Below the pieces are notes generated by a model. It was not told the DNA's origin. It saw nothing but the letters and a program-made list of their open reading frames with translations, and did not search any database. A stretch of 64,000 bases of DNA from Geodermatophilus africanus (lineage in GTDB: Bacteria > Actinomycetota > Actinomycetes > Mycobacteriales > Geodermatophilaceae): contig NZ_FNOT01000008.1 of the NCBI RefSeq assembly GCF_900107105.1, positions 1 to 64,000 of the forward strand, written 5' to 3'. The stretch's first letter is position 1; every line of letters starts with the position of its first letter. This document shows positions 15,728 through 23,977 of the stretch, one piece after another. A program made the translations under genes and the position numbers.

Positions 15728-18138
15728 CCACCAAGCTGTTCGGCGAGCCGGTCCGCCGGCGGGAGGACGCCCGGCTCATCACCGGCCGCGGCCGCTACCT
15801 CGACGACATCGGCGCCGGCGCGCTGGCCGCCGCCTTCGTGCGCAGCCCGCACGCCCACGCTCGCATCGTGGACGTCGACGTGGACGCCGCCCTCGACGTC
15901 GAGGGCCTGGTCGCCATCTACACCTACGAGGACCTCACCGGCCCGCTGGCCGAGCCGCTGCCCGTGCTCATCCCGCACCCGCAGCTGCACGCGCCGCGCA
16001 CCGGCTACCCGCTGGCCAACGGCGAGGTGAACCACGTCGGCGAGCCGGTCGTGATGGTCGTGGCCACCGACCGGTACGTCGCCGAGGACGCCGCCGAGCG
16101 GATCGCCGTCACCTACGAGGAGCTGCCCGCCGTCGTCGGGGTGGACGCGGCGCGGGCCGCGCAGCACGCCGTCCACGAGGAGATCCCGGACAACGTGGCG
16201 GCCCGCCACCACCAGGAGACGGGGGACGTCGAGCCGGCGCTGGCCGCGTCGCCGCGCACGCTCTCGTTCACCCAGTACGTCGAGCGCAGCGCCTGCATGC
16301 CGCTGGAGGGCAAGGGCGTGCACGCGCGGTGGGACGCCGACGACCGCTCGCTGCGGGTGCACACGAGCACCCAGGCCTCGACGTCGGTGCGCGCCGCCAT
16401 CGCCGCCAAGCTGCAGCTCTCGCTCGACGAGGTCGAGGTGGTCGCGCCCGACGTCGGCGGCGGCTTCGGCGTGAAGATCGTGCACCCGTGGCCGGAGGAG
16501 CTGCTGGTGCCGATGGCGGCGATCGCGCTGGGCCGGGAGGTGAAGTGGACCGAGGACCGCCGGGAGCACTTCATCTCCAGCGCGCACGAGCGGCAGCAGC
16601 GGCAGGAGGTCAGCGTCGGGTTCGACGACGACGGCCGGATCACCGCGCTCGACGTCCACGTCTGGCACGACAACGGCGCGTACACGCCGTACGGGATCAT
16701 CGTGCCGATCGTGACCGCGACCCAGCTGGTCGGCCCCTACGTCATCCCCGTGTACCGGGTGGTCGTGGAGAGCGTCTACACGAACACGGTCATCGTGACG
16801 CCCTACCGCGGGGCCGGCCGGCCGCAGGGCTGCTTCGCGATGGAGCGGACGATGGACCGCATCGCCGACGCGCTCGGCCTGGATCGGGCCGTCGTCCGCG
16901 AGCGGAACCTCATCCAGCCCGACCAGTTCCCCTACGACCACCACCTGACGTTCCAGGACGGCCGCCCGGTCATCTACGACTCCGGCGACTACCCGGCGCT
17001 GCTCGGGAAGCTGACGGCGCTGGTCGGGTGGGACGGGGTCGACGCGCTGCGGGACGACGCCGAGGCGCGCGGGAAGCTGCTCGGCGTCGGGATGGCGCTG
17101 TACGTGGAGGGCACCGGGCCCGGCCCGTACGAGGGCGGGCACGTGCAGGTGCTGGGCAGCGGCAAGGTGCTGGTGTCGACCGGGCTGACGACGCAGGGCC
17201 AGGGGCACGAGACGTCGTTCGCGCAGATCGTCGCCTCCGAGCTCGGGGTGCCGATCGAGGACGTCGAGGTGACCACCGGGGACACCCGCCGCTTCCCGTA
17301 CGCCGTCGGCACGTTCGCCTCGCGGGCCGCGGTGATGAGCGGCAACGCGATCGCGCTGGCCGCCCGTGGGGTGCGGGTGAAGGCGCTGCGGATCGCCGCC
17401 GACGTCCTCGAGGCCGATCCGGGTGACCTGGAGATCGAGGACGGCGTCGTGCAGGTCCGGGGGACGCCGGGCGCGTCGATCCCGCTGCGGACGGTGGCGG
17501 TGCTGTCCAACCCGTTGCGGTACGCGTTCGACGAGGCGGCCAAGCAGGCGACGCAGTTCGCGACGCACGACGACACCAAGCCGCCGGTGGCCGAGGGCGA
17601 CGCCCCGGGGCTGGAGCACCGCGACTACTACTCGCCGCTGCGCTCAACGTTCGCGTCCGGTGCACACGCGGCGGTGGTGGAGATCGACCCGGCGACGTGG
17701 GAGATCGACGTCGTCACCTACGCGGTGGTGCACGACTGCGGCAACGTGGTGAACCCGATGATCGTCGAGGGCCAGGTGCACGGCGGGGTCGCGCAGGGTG
17801 TCGGTGGGGCGCTGTACGAGCGGATGGCCTACGACAGCGACGGGCAGCTGCAGAACGCGTCGTTCATGGACTTCCTGATGCCGTACGCCTCCGAGGTGCC
17901 CGACATCGTGATCGACCACCAGCAGACCCCCTCGCCGCTGAACCCGCTGGGCATCAAGGGCGCCGGCGAGGCCGGGGTGATCCCGGGGTCGGCGGCGCTG
18001 GCGTCGGCGATCGAGGACGCGGTGGGACGGCGGATCACCTCGATGCCGATCTCCCCCACCGAGCTGTACGACCTCATGCGTTCGGAGACGGCCGAGCGGA
18101 CAGCGGCGTCGGGCCGCAGGACGGGAGTGGATGCGTGA
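15724..18138 (+). CDS. Molybdenum hydroxylase molybdopterin-binding (large) subunit
   Basis: The 804-residue catalytic subunit that hydroxylates a carbon next to a ring nitrogen, using water as the oxygen source. Visible features are the N-terminal GEPVRRREDARLITGRGRY, the molybdopterin loop APDVGGGFGVKI (about 240), TPYRGAGRPQG (about 360), TTQGQGHETSFAQI (about 495), and the catalytic-Glu motif GIKGAGEAGVIPG near 745. The CoxL-specific selenosulfur loop of form I CO dehydrogenase is not present, so CO oxidation is unlikely. Genomic context (nucleobase permease, barbiturase family enzyme) points to a pyrimidine or purine dehydrogenase; the exact substrate is inferred. Confidence 0.92.
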   Translation: MTTKLFGEPVRRREDARLITGRGRYLDDIGAGALAAAFVRSPHAHARIVDVDVDAALDVEGLVAIYTYEDLTGPLAEPLPVLIPHPQLHAPRTGYPLANGEVNHVGEPVVMVVATDRYVAEDAAERIAVTYEELPAVVGVDAARAAQHAVHEEIPDNVAARHHQETGDVEPALAASPRTLSFTQYVERSACMPLEGKGVHARWDADDRSLRVHTSTQASTSVRAAIAAKLQLSLDEVEVVAPDVGGGFGVKIVHPWPEELLVPMAAIALGREVKWTEDRREHFISSAHERQQRQEVSVGFDDDGRITALDVHVWHDNGAYTPYGIIVPIVTATQLVGPYVIPVYRVVVESVYTNTVIVTPYRGAGRPQGCFAMERTMDRIADALGLDRAVVRERNLIQPDQFPYDHHLTFQDGRPVIYDSGDYPALLGKLTALVGWDGVDALRDDAEARGKLLGVGMALYVEGTGPGPYEGGHVQVLGSGKVLVSTGLTTQGQGHETSFAQIVASELGVPIEDVEVTTGDTRRFPYAVGTFASRAAVMSGNAIALAARGVRVKALRIAADVLEADPGDLEIEDGVVQVRGTPGASIPLRTVAVLSNPLRYAFDEAAKQATQFATHDDTKPPVAEGDAPGLEHRDYYSPLRSTFASGAHAAVVEIDPATWEIDVVTYAVVHDCGNVVNPMIVEGQVHGGVAQGVGGALYERMAYDSDGQLQNASFMDFLMPYASEVPDIVIDHQQTPSPLNPLGIKGAGEAGVIPGSAALASAIEDAVGRRITSMPISPTELYDLMRSETAERTAASGRRTGVDA

Positions 18139-18785
18139 ACCTCGACGGCTCGGCGGTGCTGCACGGGTCGCCGGAGGACGTGTGGCGGGTGCTCACCGAT
18201 CCGGCGGTGCTGGCGCGGACCATCCCCGGGTGCCTGGCGCTGGAGCGGGTCGGCGAGGACTCGTACCGGATGGACGTCTCCGTGGGCGTCGGTGCGGTGA
18301 AGGGGACGTACGCCGGCGAGGTGCACCTGACCGACCAGGAGCGGCCGACGTCGTACGTGATGCACGCGTCCGGGGCGGGGGCGCCGGGGCAGGTGCGGGC
18401 GACGGTGACGATCGAGCTGACGCCTTCCGAGAACTCGTCGACCGTGCTGACCTACTCGGCGGACGCCGTGGTGGGCGGTCCGGTGGCCGGCGTGGGCCAG
18501 CGGATGATCACCGGCGTCGCCAAGCGGATGGCCGCCCAGTTCTTCACCGCGGTGGACGCCGAACTGGCAGGTGCGGGCGTTGCCGCGGAGGCGCCCCAGG
18601 CGCCGGCGGCGGTGACCGGTCAGGCCACCGAGGCTCCCGCCGCTCCCCAGCCGCAGGTCTTCACCGGGCGTGCCGGCGTTCCCGCGGGAACGTCCGACCT
18701 CCGCACCCTCGCCCTCGGCGCCGCGGGCGGCAGCCTGCTCACCCTGCTCGGCGTCCTGGTCGGCTACCGCCTCGGCCGCCGATGA
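18135..18785 (+). CDS. CoxG-like SRPBCC protein with C-terminal membrane anchor
   Basis: A 216-residue protein with an N-terminal CO dehydrogenase subunit G-like SRPBCC domain (LDGSAVLHGSPEDVWRVLTD through KRMAAQFFTAVDAELA, residues 2-150), an Ala/Pro-rich linker, and a single C-terminal helix (GAAGGSLLTLLGVLVGYRLG) that would anchor it in the membrane. CoxG proteins recruit molybdenum hydroxylases to the membrane, coupling them to the respiratory chain. GTG start overlaps the large-subunit stop, making it the last gene of the permease-hydroxylase operon. Confidence 0.9.
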   Translation: MNLDGSAVLHGSPEDVWRVLTDPAVLARTIPGCLALERVGEDSYRMDVSVGVGAVKGTYAGEVHLTDQERPTSYVMHASGAGAPGQVRATVTIELTPSENSSTVLTYSADAVVGGPVAGVGQRMITGVAKRMAAQFFTAVDAELAGAGVAAEAPQAPAAVTGQATEAPAAPQPQVFTGRAGVPAGTSDLRTLALGAAGGSLLTLLGVLVGYRLGRR

Positions 18786-19272
18786 GGCCGTGCTCGAGGA
18801 TGAGAAACCGCAGCAGACCGCCTGCGGTCCTCGACCACCGCTCTTCCCACCGCTCAGCCGCGAAGCGCTCGGAGCCCAGCGTCAGCCGGCGGTGGCCGGT
18901 CAGCCAGGCCAGCGAGCGCCAGAAGACCCGAGGGTGTCGGCCGAGCCTGGTGCGTCGGTGCCGATCCGGGCCGCAGCCGCCCGGGCGACGGGCACGTGTG
19001 CTTCGTCGTGGATGACCTGGCGACCGCCCGTCGACGGCTTCTGAGGGACGGCGCAGGGGAGGTCCTCGCCCTCGGTCCCGCTCCGGAGGAGGGGCCGGCT
19101 GGCACGGGTGCAGGAGCCGGAGGGAACCCGTTCGGGCTCGTCCCACCGCCACCCACCGGTCGATCTGCCCGGGACGGCGGTCACGTCGGTGGTCCTTGCC
19201 GCCGTCCGAGGACCGTTGTCACAGTGGCCGGGGCTGTGTCGATGCTCCGGCGCCGAACACGAGGAGAGACCG
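18786..19272. other. Intergenic stretch with decayed coding traces
   Basis: No intact gene is seen between the CoxG-like gene and the next dehydrogenase. The plus strand holds a VOC-like fragment (see 18984-19145). The minus strand around 18805-18930 encodes a protein-like stretch containing RVFWRSLAWLTGHRRLTLG without a usable start or a recognised family. The region reads as debris from one or more lost genes. Confidence 0.5.
18984..19145 (+). pseudogene. VOC (glyoxalase/dioxygenase-like) C-terminal fragment
   Basis: The frame GDGHVCFVVDDLATARRRLL (from 18984) followed by a GNPFGLVPP ending resembles the second half of a vicinal-oxygen-chelate domain, where HVCFVVDDL begins the module and DGNPFGL ends it. 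The N-terminal half and the sequence between the two motifs are not recognisable. Probably a gene remnant; identification is tentative. Confidence 0.35.
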
Positions 19273-20043
19273 ATGCCCGGTCGCCTGGACGGCAAGATCA
19301 CGATCATCACCGGTGTCGGGGGGGCGGTCGGCCGCACCACGGCCCTGCTGTTCGCCGCCGAGGGCGCCACGGTCGTCGGCTGCGACCAGCAGGACGCGGC
19401 CGCTCAGGAGACGGTGGAGTCGGTACGTGCCGCCGGGGGACGGATGACCGCCGCGGTCGGTGTGGACCTCGGGGACGACGAGGCCGCAACAGCGTGGGTC
19501 GACTCCGTGGCCGACGAGCACGGCGGTGTCGACGTGCTGTTCAACAACCCGTCGGCACTCCGCTTCGGACCCGTGGACGAGCTGCCCGCAGAGGGCTGGC
19601 TGTTCACGATGCGCAACGAGCTGACCCTGGTCTTCTACACGATCCGGGCCGTCTGGCCGCACCTGCGGGCGCGCGGCGGCGGAGCGATCGTGAACGTCGG
19701 CTCCATCGCGGGCACCCGCGGATCGTGGTCCATGCCGCAGAGCGCCCACGCGGCGAGCAAGGGAGGGATCCTGGGACTGACCTACCAGCTCGCCGTCGAG
19801 GGCGGTCGCTTCGGCATCCGGGTCAACACGATCAGCTCCTCGCTGACCCGCACTCCGGCCACGGAGCACCTGCTCTCCAAGCCGGGCAGCCCCTTCGACC
19901 TGGAGAAGGCCCGGATCCCGCTGCGCCGCTTCGGCGAGCCCCAGGACATCGCCCGGGCTGCCCTCTTCCTCGCCAGTGACGACGCCTCCTACATCACCGG
20001 CGTCAACCTGCCCGTCGACGGTGGGACCGCGGCCGTCTTCTGA
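19273..20043 (+). CDS. SDR-family protein lacking the catalytic tyrosine
   Basis: A 256-residue short-chain dehydrogenase/reductase fold. The cofactor loop reads TGVGGAVG where TGxxxGxG is usual, the NNAG motif reads NNPS, and the catalytic Tyr-x-x-x-Lys reads His159-Ala-Ala-Ser-Lys163. The Ser in VNVGSIAGT and the C-terminal DDASYITGVNLPVDGG are normal. GAGGAGAG lies just before the ATG. With three deviations at functional positions, it may bind nucleotide without classical SDR catalysis, or use a different acid/base. Stand-alone gene, convergent with the next SDR. Confidence 0.88.
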   Translation: MPGRLDGKITIITGVGGAVGRTTALLFAAEGATVVGCDQQDAAAQETVESVRAAGGRMTAAVGVDLGDDEAATAWVDSVADEHGGVDVLFNNPSALRFGPVDELPAEGWLFTMRNELTLVFYTIRAVWPHLRARGGGAIVNVGSIAGTRGSWSMPQSAHAASKGGILGLTYQLAVEGGRFGIRVNTISSSLTRTPATEHLLSKPGSPFDLEKARIPLRRFGEPQDIARAALFLASDDASYITGVNLPVDGGTAAVF

Positions 20044-20133
20044 ACGACGTGCCGGCGGTGGGTCCGCTCATCGGCGCGTGTGGAGACGGAGCCGCACCCG
20101 CAGCCGACACGAGACGCCTGGCCTCGCTGGCGG

Positions 20134-20865
20134 TCAGACGCCTCCGTCCACGTTGATGGTCTCGCCGCTGACGAACGCCGCGAGGTCGCTGGCGAGGAAG
20201 ATGGCGACACCCGCCACGTCAGAGGCCCGCCCGAGCCGACGGAGGGCGACCCCGTGCTCGAACCTCTGGCGCGCCTCCGGCGGCATCGGCGCGTCGGACT
20301 CCATCGGCCCGGGAGCCAACACGTTCACCCGCAGCCCGCGCGGTCCGAGCTCCTTGGCCAGCGACCGGGCCAGACCGACCAGCCCGGCCTTCGACGCCGT
20401 GTAGTGCGCGCCCATCGGCAGGCCGACCGTGGCCACCCGCGAGCCGACGAACACGACGCTGCCCCCGGCGGACAACAGCGGCAGCGCCCTCTGGGTGACC
20501 GTGTACGCGGCACCGAGGTTGGTGTCCATGATCCGCTGCCACTCCTCGAGGAGGAGCTCGGGGAACGGCACACGACTGTTGACGCCCGCGTTGTGCACCA
20601 GGATGTCGAGCCCGCCGAGCGTCGCGCGACACTCGTCGACCAGGTGGTCGACCTCCTCGGCGTGCGTCACGTCCGCGATGAGCACGCGGTGCTGCCCACC
20701 GACGTCCTTCAGCTCGCGCGACAGCGACGTCAGCGCCTCGCTCGAGTGCCGACCACAGGTCACGACACTCGCGCCGGCCCGGGCGTACTCCAGCACGATC
20801 TCCCGACCGATGCCGCGCGATCCACCCGTCACCAGCGCCTTCTTGCTCTCGAGCAGCCCGTTCAT
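20134..20865 (-). CDS. SDR-family oxidoreductase (FabG-like)
   Basis: A 243-residue classical SDR with all motifs intact: TGGSRGIG at the N-terminus, HNAGVNSRVPF, the catalytic VGSRVATVG Ser, HYTASKAGL (Tyr and Lys) and FVSGETINVDGGV at the end. It would reduce or oxidise a carbonyl/alcohol with NAD(P)(H). GGGGAGGGGAC precedes the ATG at 20865, which is chosen over a longer open frame with poor protein character. Substrate not predictable. Confidence 0.9.
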   Translation of the reverse strand: MNGLLESKKALVTGGSRGIGREIVLEYARAGASVVTCGRHSSEALTSLSRELKDVGGQHRVLIADVTHAEEVDHLVDECRATLGGLDILVHNAGVNSRVPFPELLLEEWQRIMDTNLGAAYTVTQRALPLLSAGGSVVFVGSRVATVGLPMGAHYTASKAGLVGLARSLAKELGPRGLRVNVLAPGPMESDAPMPPEARQRFEHGVALRRLGRASDVAGVAIFLASDLAAFVSGETINVDGGV

Positions 20866-21266
20866 GTCCCCTCCCCAGTTCGGGGCCCGGCCTACCTGTC
20901 CGTCGCGGCTCACGGCGGCGCCGCCACCGCCGGAAAGCCGCCAGCAGCGCTCCGTCGAGCCGCTGCGACACGCCGGCCCCAGGGCCACCCACCAGCCGCA
21001 GCCTGCAGGCTGCCCCAGAAGCGGCGTGCGCGGTGGCTGCAGGCCATCCCGATGATCCCGGCGCGCAACGCCCCTTGCCTGTCCTGACACCCCGTGAGCT
21101 CTCGTGTCCCCGACGTGTCACGGGCGCTCGCCTACGGCGACGCTGCCCGATCGAGCTCCGAGCAGCGGGAGCCCGACGGAGCTCACTGCGCACCGGTCCC
21201 GCTGAGGAGCCGGCACGTCGACGTCGCCCATCGTGCCTGCCGGCACGTGTGGAACTCATCGAGCGA
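20866..21266. other. 401-bp gap without a recognisable gene
   Basis: Lies between the start of one minus-strand SDR gene and the stop of the next upstream one. It should contain the promoter of the 20134-20865 gene. A perfect 16-bp palindrome, GCAGCCTGCAGGCTGC, is at 20998-21013. No conserved reading frame or RNA gene was recognised. Confidence 0.5.
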
Positions 21267-22208
21267 TCACGGGAGGGAACCCGCCGAGGCGACGTCCAAC
21301 GGGATGCCGGTCTCGCGCTCGGAGACCTGCCACAGGACGTCGATCTGCTCCTGCAGGCCCCACCGCCGCAGGATCGGCCGGCGCACCGCTGGTCCGTGCG
21401 AGCCGTACCGCGGCGCGTACAGCTGTCCGCCCCGCGCCCGCGGGTCCGTTGCGGCCCGGAGCTGCGGCCGGGCCCCCTCGAACGGAGACATCCCCGACCG
21501 CGCGGTCAGCACCTCGAAGAACGCCCCCACCCGGCCGGCGCCGCCCTCCCGCACCGCGCGCGCCTGCAGGTCGGTGTTCGTCAACCCCGGGTGCGCCACC
21601 AGGCTCGACGCGCGGACACCGGCGCGGGCGAACCGCTGCTGCAGCCCCAGCCCGAAGTGCAGGTTGGCCATCTTCGACCGCGCGTACGCCGACCACGCCC
21701 CGTAACCCCGTTCGAGGTGGACGTCCGCCGGGTCCAGCCGCCCGGCCCGGTGCCGCGCCGTGCTCGTCACCGTCACCACCCGCGCCGCCGGTGCCCGCAG
21801 GAGCGCCGGCAGCAGGTGCGCGGTGAGCGCCCAGTGCCCCAGGTGGTTGACGCCGAACTGCACCTCGAACCCGTCGGCCGTCGTCCGCCGCGGCATCGCC
21901 ATCACCCCGGCGTTGTCCACGAGCAGGTCCAGCTGCTCGTGCCGGGCCAGCACGGACCGCGCGGCAGCCGCCACCGACGACAGGTCGCCGAGGTCCAGCG
22001 ACACCACCTCGAGCGATGCCGCGGGGTGGCTCACCCGGACCCGCTCCTCGGCAGCCGCCGTCTTCGCAAGGTCCCGGGCAGCCATCACCACGTGCGCACC
22101 CCCACCCGCCAGGACCAGCGCCGTCTGCAGACCCAGGCCACCGTTCGAGCCGGTCACCACCGCCGTCCGCCCGGTCAGGTCGGGGACGTCGCGCTCGGTC
22201 CAGGCCAT
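21267..22208 (-). CDS. SDR-family oxidoreductase (retinol-dehydrogenase-like)
   Basis: A 313-residue extended SDR of the RDH/WWOX-like group. TGSNGGLGLQ binds the cofactor, VDNAGVMAMP is the NAG motif, VTVTSTAR carries the catalytic Ser, and SAYARSKMANL the Tyr/Lys pair. The C-terminal third, with SPFEGARPQL and YGSHGPAVRRP, is typical of this group. It is followed (downstream on the minus strand) by the gap at 20866-21266 and preceded 9 bp upstream by the SRPBCC-like gene, with which it may form an operon. Confidence 0.9.
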   Translation of the reverse strand: MAWTERDVPDLTGRTAVVTGSNGGLGLQTALVLAGGGAHVVMAARDLAKTAAAEERVRVSHPAASLEVVSLDLGDLSSVAAAARSVLARHEQLDLLVDNAGVMAMPRRTTADGFEVQFGVNHLGHWALTAHLLPALLRAPAARVVTVTSTARHRAGRLDPADVHLERGYGAWSAYARSKMANLHFGLGLQQRFARAGVRASSLVAHPGLTNTDLQARAVREGGAGRVGAFFEVLTARSGMSPFEGARPQLRAATDPRARGGQLYAPRYGSHGPAVRRPILRRWGLQEQIDVLWQVSERETGIPLDVASAGSLP

Positions 22209-22217
22209 GCACGAGTC

Positions 22218-22775
22218 CTACCCGCCGCGTGCCTCTGCCCGCATGGCGACCGCGGTGAGCAGCTCCCACCGGATGGCCGAGCTGCCCGGCCGGACGGCGA
22301 GCCAGTAGAGGCCGAAGCGCCGCCGCGTCCCCGCATCGGTGGCGGCCACCCGCGTCTCGCAGCTCAGCCGCGTGCCACCGATGGTCCGCGTCAGCCGGAA
22401 CTCCATGCCGACCTTCACCCAGCCCGGCTCCGACCACTCCCGCACCCCGGCCGCGTCCAGCTCGGGCGGTCGCCGGCCACCGGTCAGCCGCCAGGCCTGC
22501 AGCACGCCGCCGAACACGACGTGCGAGGGCGGGTCGGAGGCCAGCTCCGGGATCGGCACCACGTCCAGGAAGGTCCGGTCGAGCCCGCGGCGGCGGCGTC
22601 CCCGGCCGGCCAGCAGCACCGGCAGCGCGCGTACCGCGCTGAACAGCAGGGTGACCGGCAGCGACGAGAGCCGCAGCCGGTGCAGCTCCTCCCACACCAC
22701 GGACGGTGGCGCGTCGATCACCCGCGACTGCCGGGTCACGTGGTCGGCCACCGGGACGACGTCGTCGAGGTCCAT
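22218..22775 (-). CDS. SRPBCC/DUF-type hypothetical protein
   Basis: A 185-residue soluble protein with an SRPBCC-like layout: an N-terminal strand and amphipathic start (SRVIDAPPSVVWEELHRL), a middle FGGVLQAWRLTGG, and a C-terminal strand pair GMEFRLTRTIGGTRLSCETRV followed by a long helix (FGLYWLAVRPGSSAIRWELL). These suggest a ligand-binding START-like fold. It stands 19 bp downstream of the serine hydrolase and 9 bp upstream of the SDR, so the three may be co-transcribed. Specific function unknown. Confidence 0.75.
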   Translation of the reverse strand: MDLDDVVPVADHVTRQSRVIDAPPSVVWEELHRLRLSSLPVTLLFSAVRALPVLLAGRGRRRRGLDRTFLDVVPIPELASDPPSHVVFGGVLQAWRLTGGRRPPELDAAGVREWSEPGWVKVGMEFRLTRTIGGTRLSCETRVAATDAGTRRRFGLYWLAVRPGSSAIRWELLTAVAMRAEARGG

Positions 22776-22794
22776 GCCGCACTCCCCCCGAACC

Positions 22795-23916
22795 TCAGCC
22801 GAGCGCGGCGTACACCGCCCGGATGTAGGCCTCGCTGCGGTCCGACCCCAGGATCCCCGGTGCCATGCGGTTCATCAGGTAGCCGATGGTCAGCCGGCGG
22901 TCGAGGTCCATCACGATCATCGACCCGCCCCAGCCGCCCCAGAAGATGGTCCGCCCCTCGGGCACGTAGGGGATCAGCGGCGAGCCGAGGCAGTAGCCGA
23001 TGCCGAAGCGGAACGGCGCCTCGAGCACCAGGTCCACGCCGTCGGACTGCTGGTCGAAGACGAGGTCGATCGTCGTCGGTGACAGCAGGTCGCCGCCGCC
23101 GAGGGACAGCACCCGCATGGCCCGCACCAGGCCGCGCGCGTTCGTGTGCCCGTTCAGCGCGCCGAGGTCCGCCCGGCGCCACTCCGGCGAGTTCGCCGCC
23201 TTCGCCGAGGCGACCGGGGCGGTGTAGGTCCTCACCATCACCGACCCCGGGTCCTGCTCCCGGGGGTCCTCCTCCGGCCGCGGCGGAGGGACGACGGGCG
23301 CGATGCGCTCCCAGTCCGACTCCCGTGCGCCGATCTGGAGGTCCGCGCCCAGCGGCCGGGCGATCTGGTCGGCCACGAACTGCTTGAAGGTGCGCCCGGT
23401 GATCCGCCGGATCAGCTCACCGACCAGGTGCCCCTGGTTGTTCGCGTGGTAGCCCGACGCCGTCCCCGGTTCCCACCACGGCGCCTGCGCGGCCAGCCGC
23501 TCGGTCGCGCTCTCCCAGTCGTACATGTCCCGGATCGAGAACGGCCGCTCCCAGCCCGAGACGCCCGACGTGTGCGACAGCAGGTGCCGCACCTCGACGT
23601 CCTTCTTGCCCTTGGCCGCGAACTCCGGCCAGTAGTCGGCGACCGGCGCGTGGACGTCGAGGTCCCCGCGATCGACCAGGAGCAGCGCGGCCAGCGCGAG
23701 CACCGTCTTCGTCGTCGACCAGCCGTTGACGATCGTGTCCTCGGTCCACGGGGTGGTCCGGTCGAGGTCGCGGTACCCGCCCCACAGGTCGACGACGGTC
23801 TCCCCGTCGAGGTCGACGGCGACCGACGCCCCCAGCTCGTCGGCGTCGAGCGCGCGCTCGAGCGCCTCCCGCACCCCGGTGAAGCGGTCGTCACACCTGC
23901 CGTGCACCTCGGCCAT
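22795..23916 (-). CDS. Serine hydrolase of the beta-lactamase/esterase (class C-like) family
   Basis: A 373-residue serine hydrolase of the penicillin-binding-protein-like esterase group (EstB-type), which hydrolyses esters of small alcohols or peptidyl esters. The catalytic SxxK is in NGWSTTKTVLALAA (about residue 68), the YxN counterpart in SGYHANNQGHLVGELI (about 155), and the family motif HLLSHTSGVSGW near 113. The third motif is replaced by FWGGWGGS near 335, normal for this subfamily. No signal peptide, so probably cytoplasmic. Confidence 0.9.
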   Translation of the reverse strand: MAEVHGRCDDRFTGVREALERALDADELGASVAVDLDGETVVDLWGGYRDLDRTTPWTEDTIVNGWSTTKTVLALAALLLVDRGDLDVHAPVADYWPEFAAKGKKDVEVRHLLSHTSGVSGWERPFSIRDMYDWESATERLAAQAPWWEPGTASGYHANNQGHLVGELIRRITGRTFKQFVADQIARPLGADLQIGARESDWERIAPVVPPPRPEEDPREQDPGSVMVRTYTAPVASAKAANSPEWRRADLGALNGHTNARGLVRAMRVLSLGGGDLLSPTTIDLVFDQQSDGVDLVLEAPFRFGIGYCLGSPLIPYVPEGRTIFWGGWGGSMIVMDLDRRLTIGYLMNRMAPGILGSDRSEAYIRAVYAALG

Positions 23917-23926
23917 GGAGCCTCCT

Positions 23927-23960
23927 CGTCGCGGCGCGACCGCAGTGTCGCGCCGCGACG
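23927..23960 (-). terminator. 14-bp perfect hairpin after the C15-like gene
   Basis: CGTCGCGGCGCGAC (23927-23940) is perfectly inverted at 23947-23960 around a 6-base loop. It lies 18 bp beyond the stop of the 23978-25318 gene, so it probably ends that transcript before the serine hydrolase. There is no T-run, as is common in high-GC actinobacteria. Confidence 0.75.
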
Positions 23961-23977
23961 ATCACATCACGGCCCGC

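Noticed and set aside
15724-18785. Carbon monoxide dehydrogenase operon
   Set aside because: Subunit order and a CoxG-like gene resemble cox loci, but the large subunit lacks the CoxL active-site loop with the special Cys, and no cox accessory genes follow. A nucleobase-type hydroxylase fits the neighbours better.
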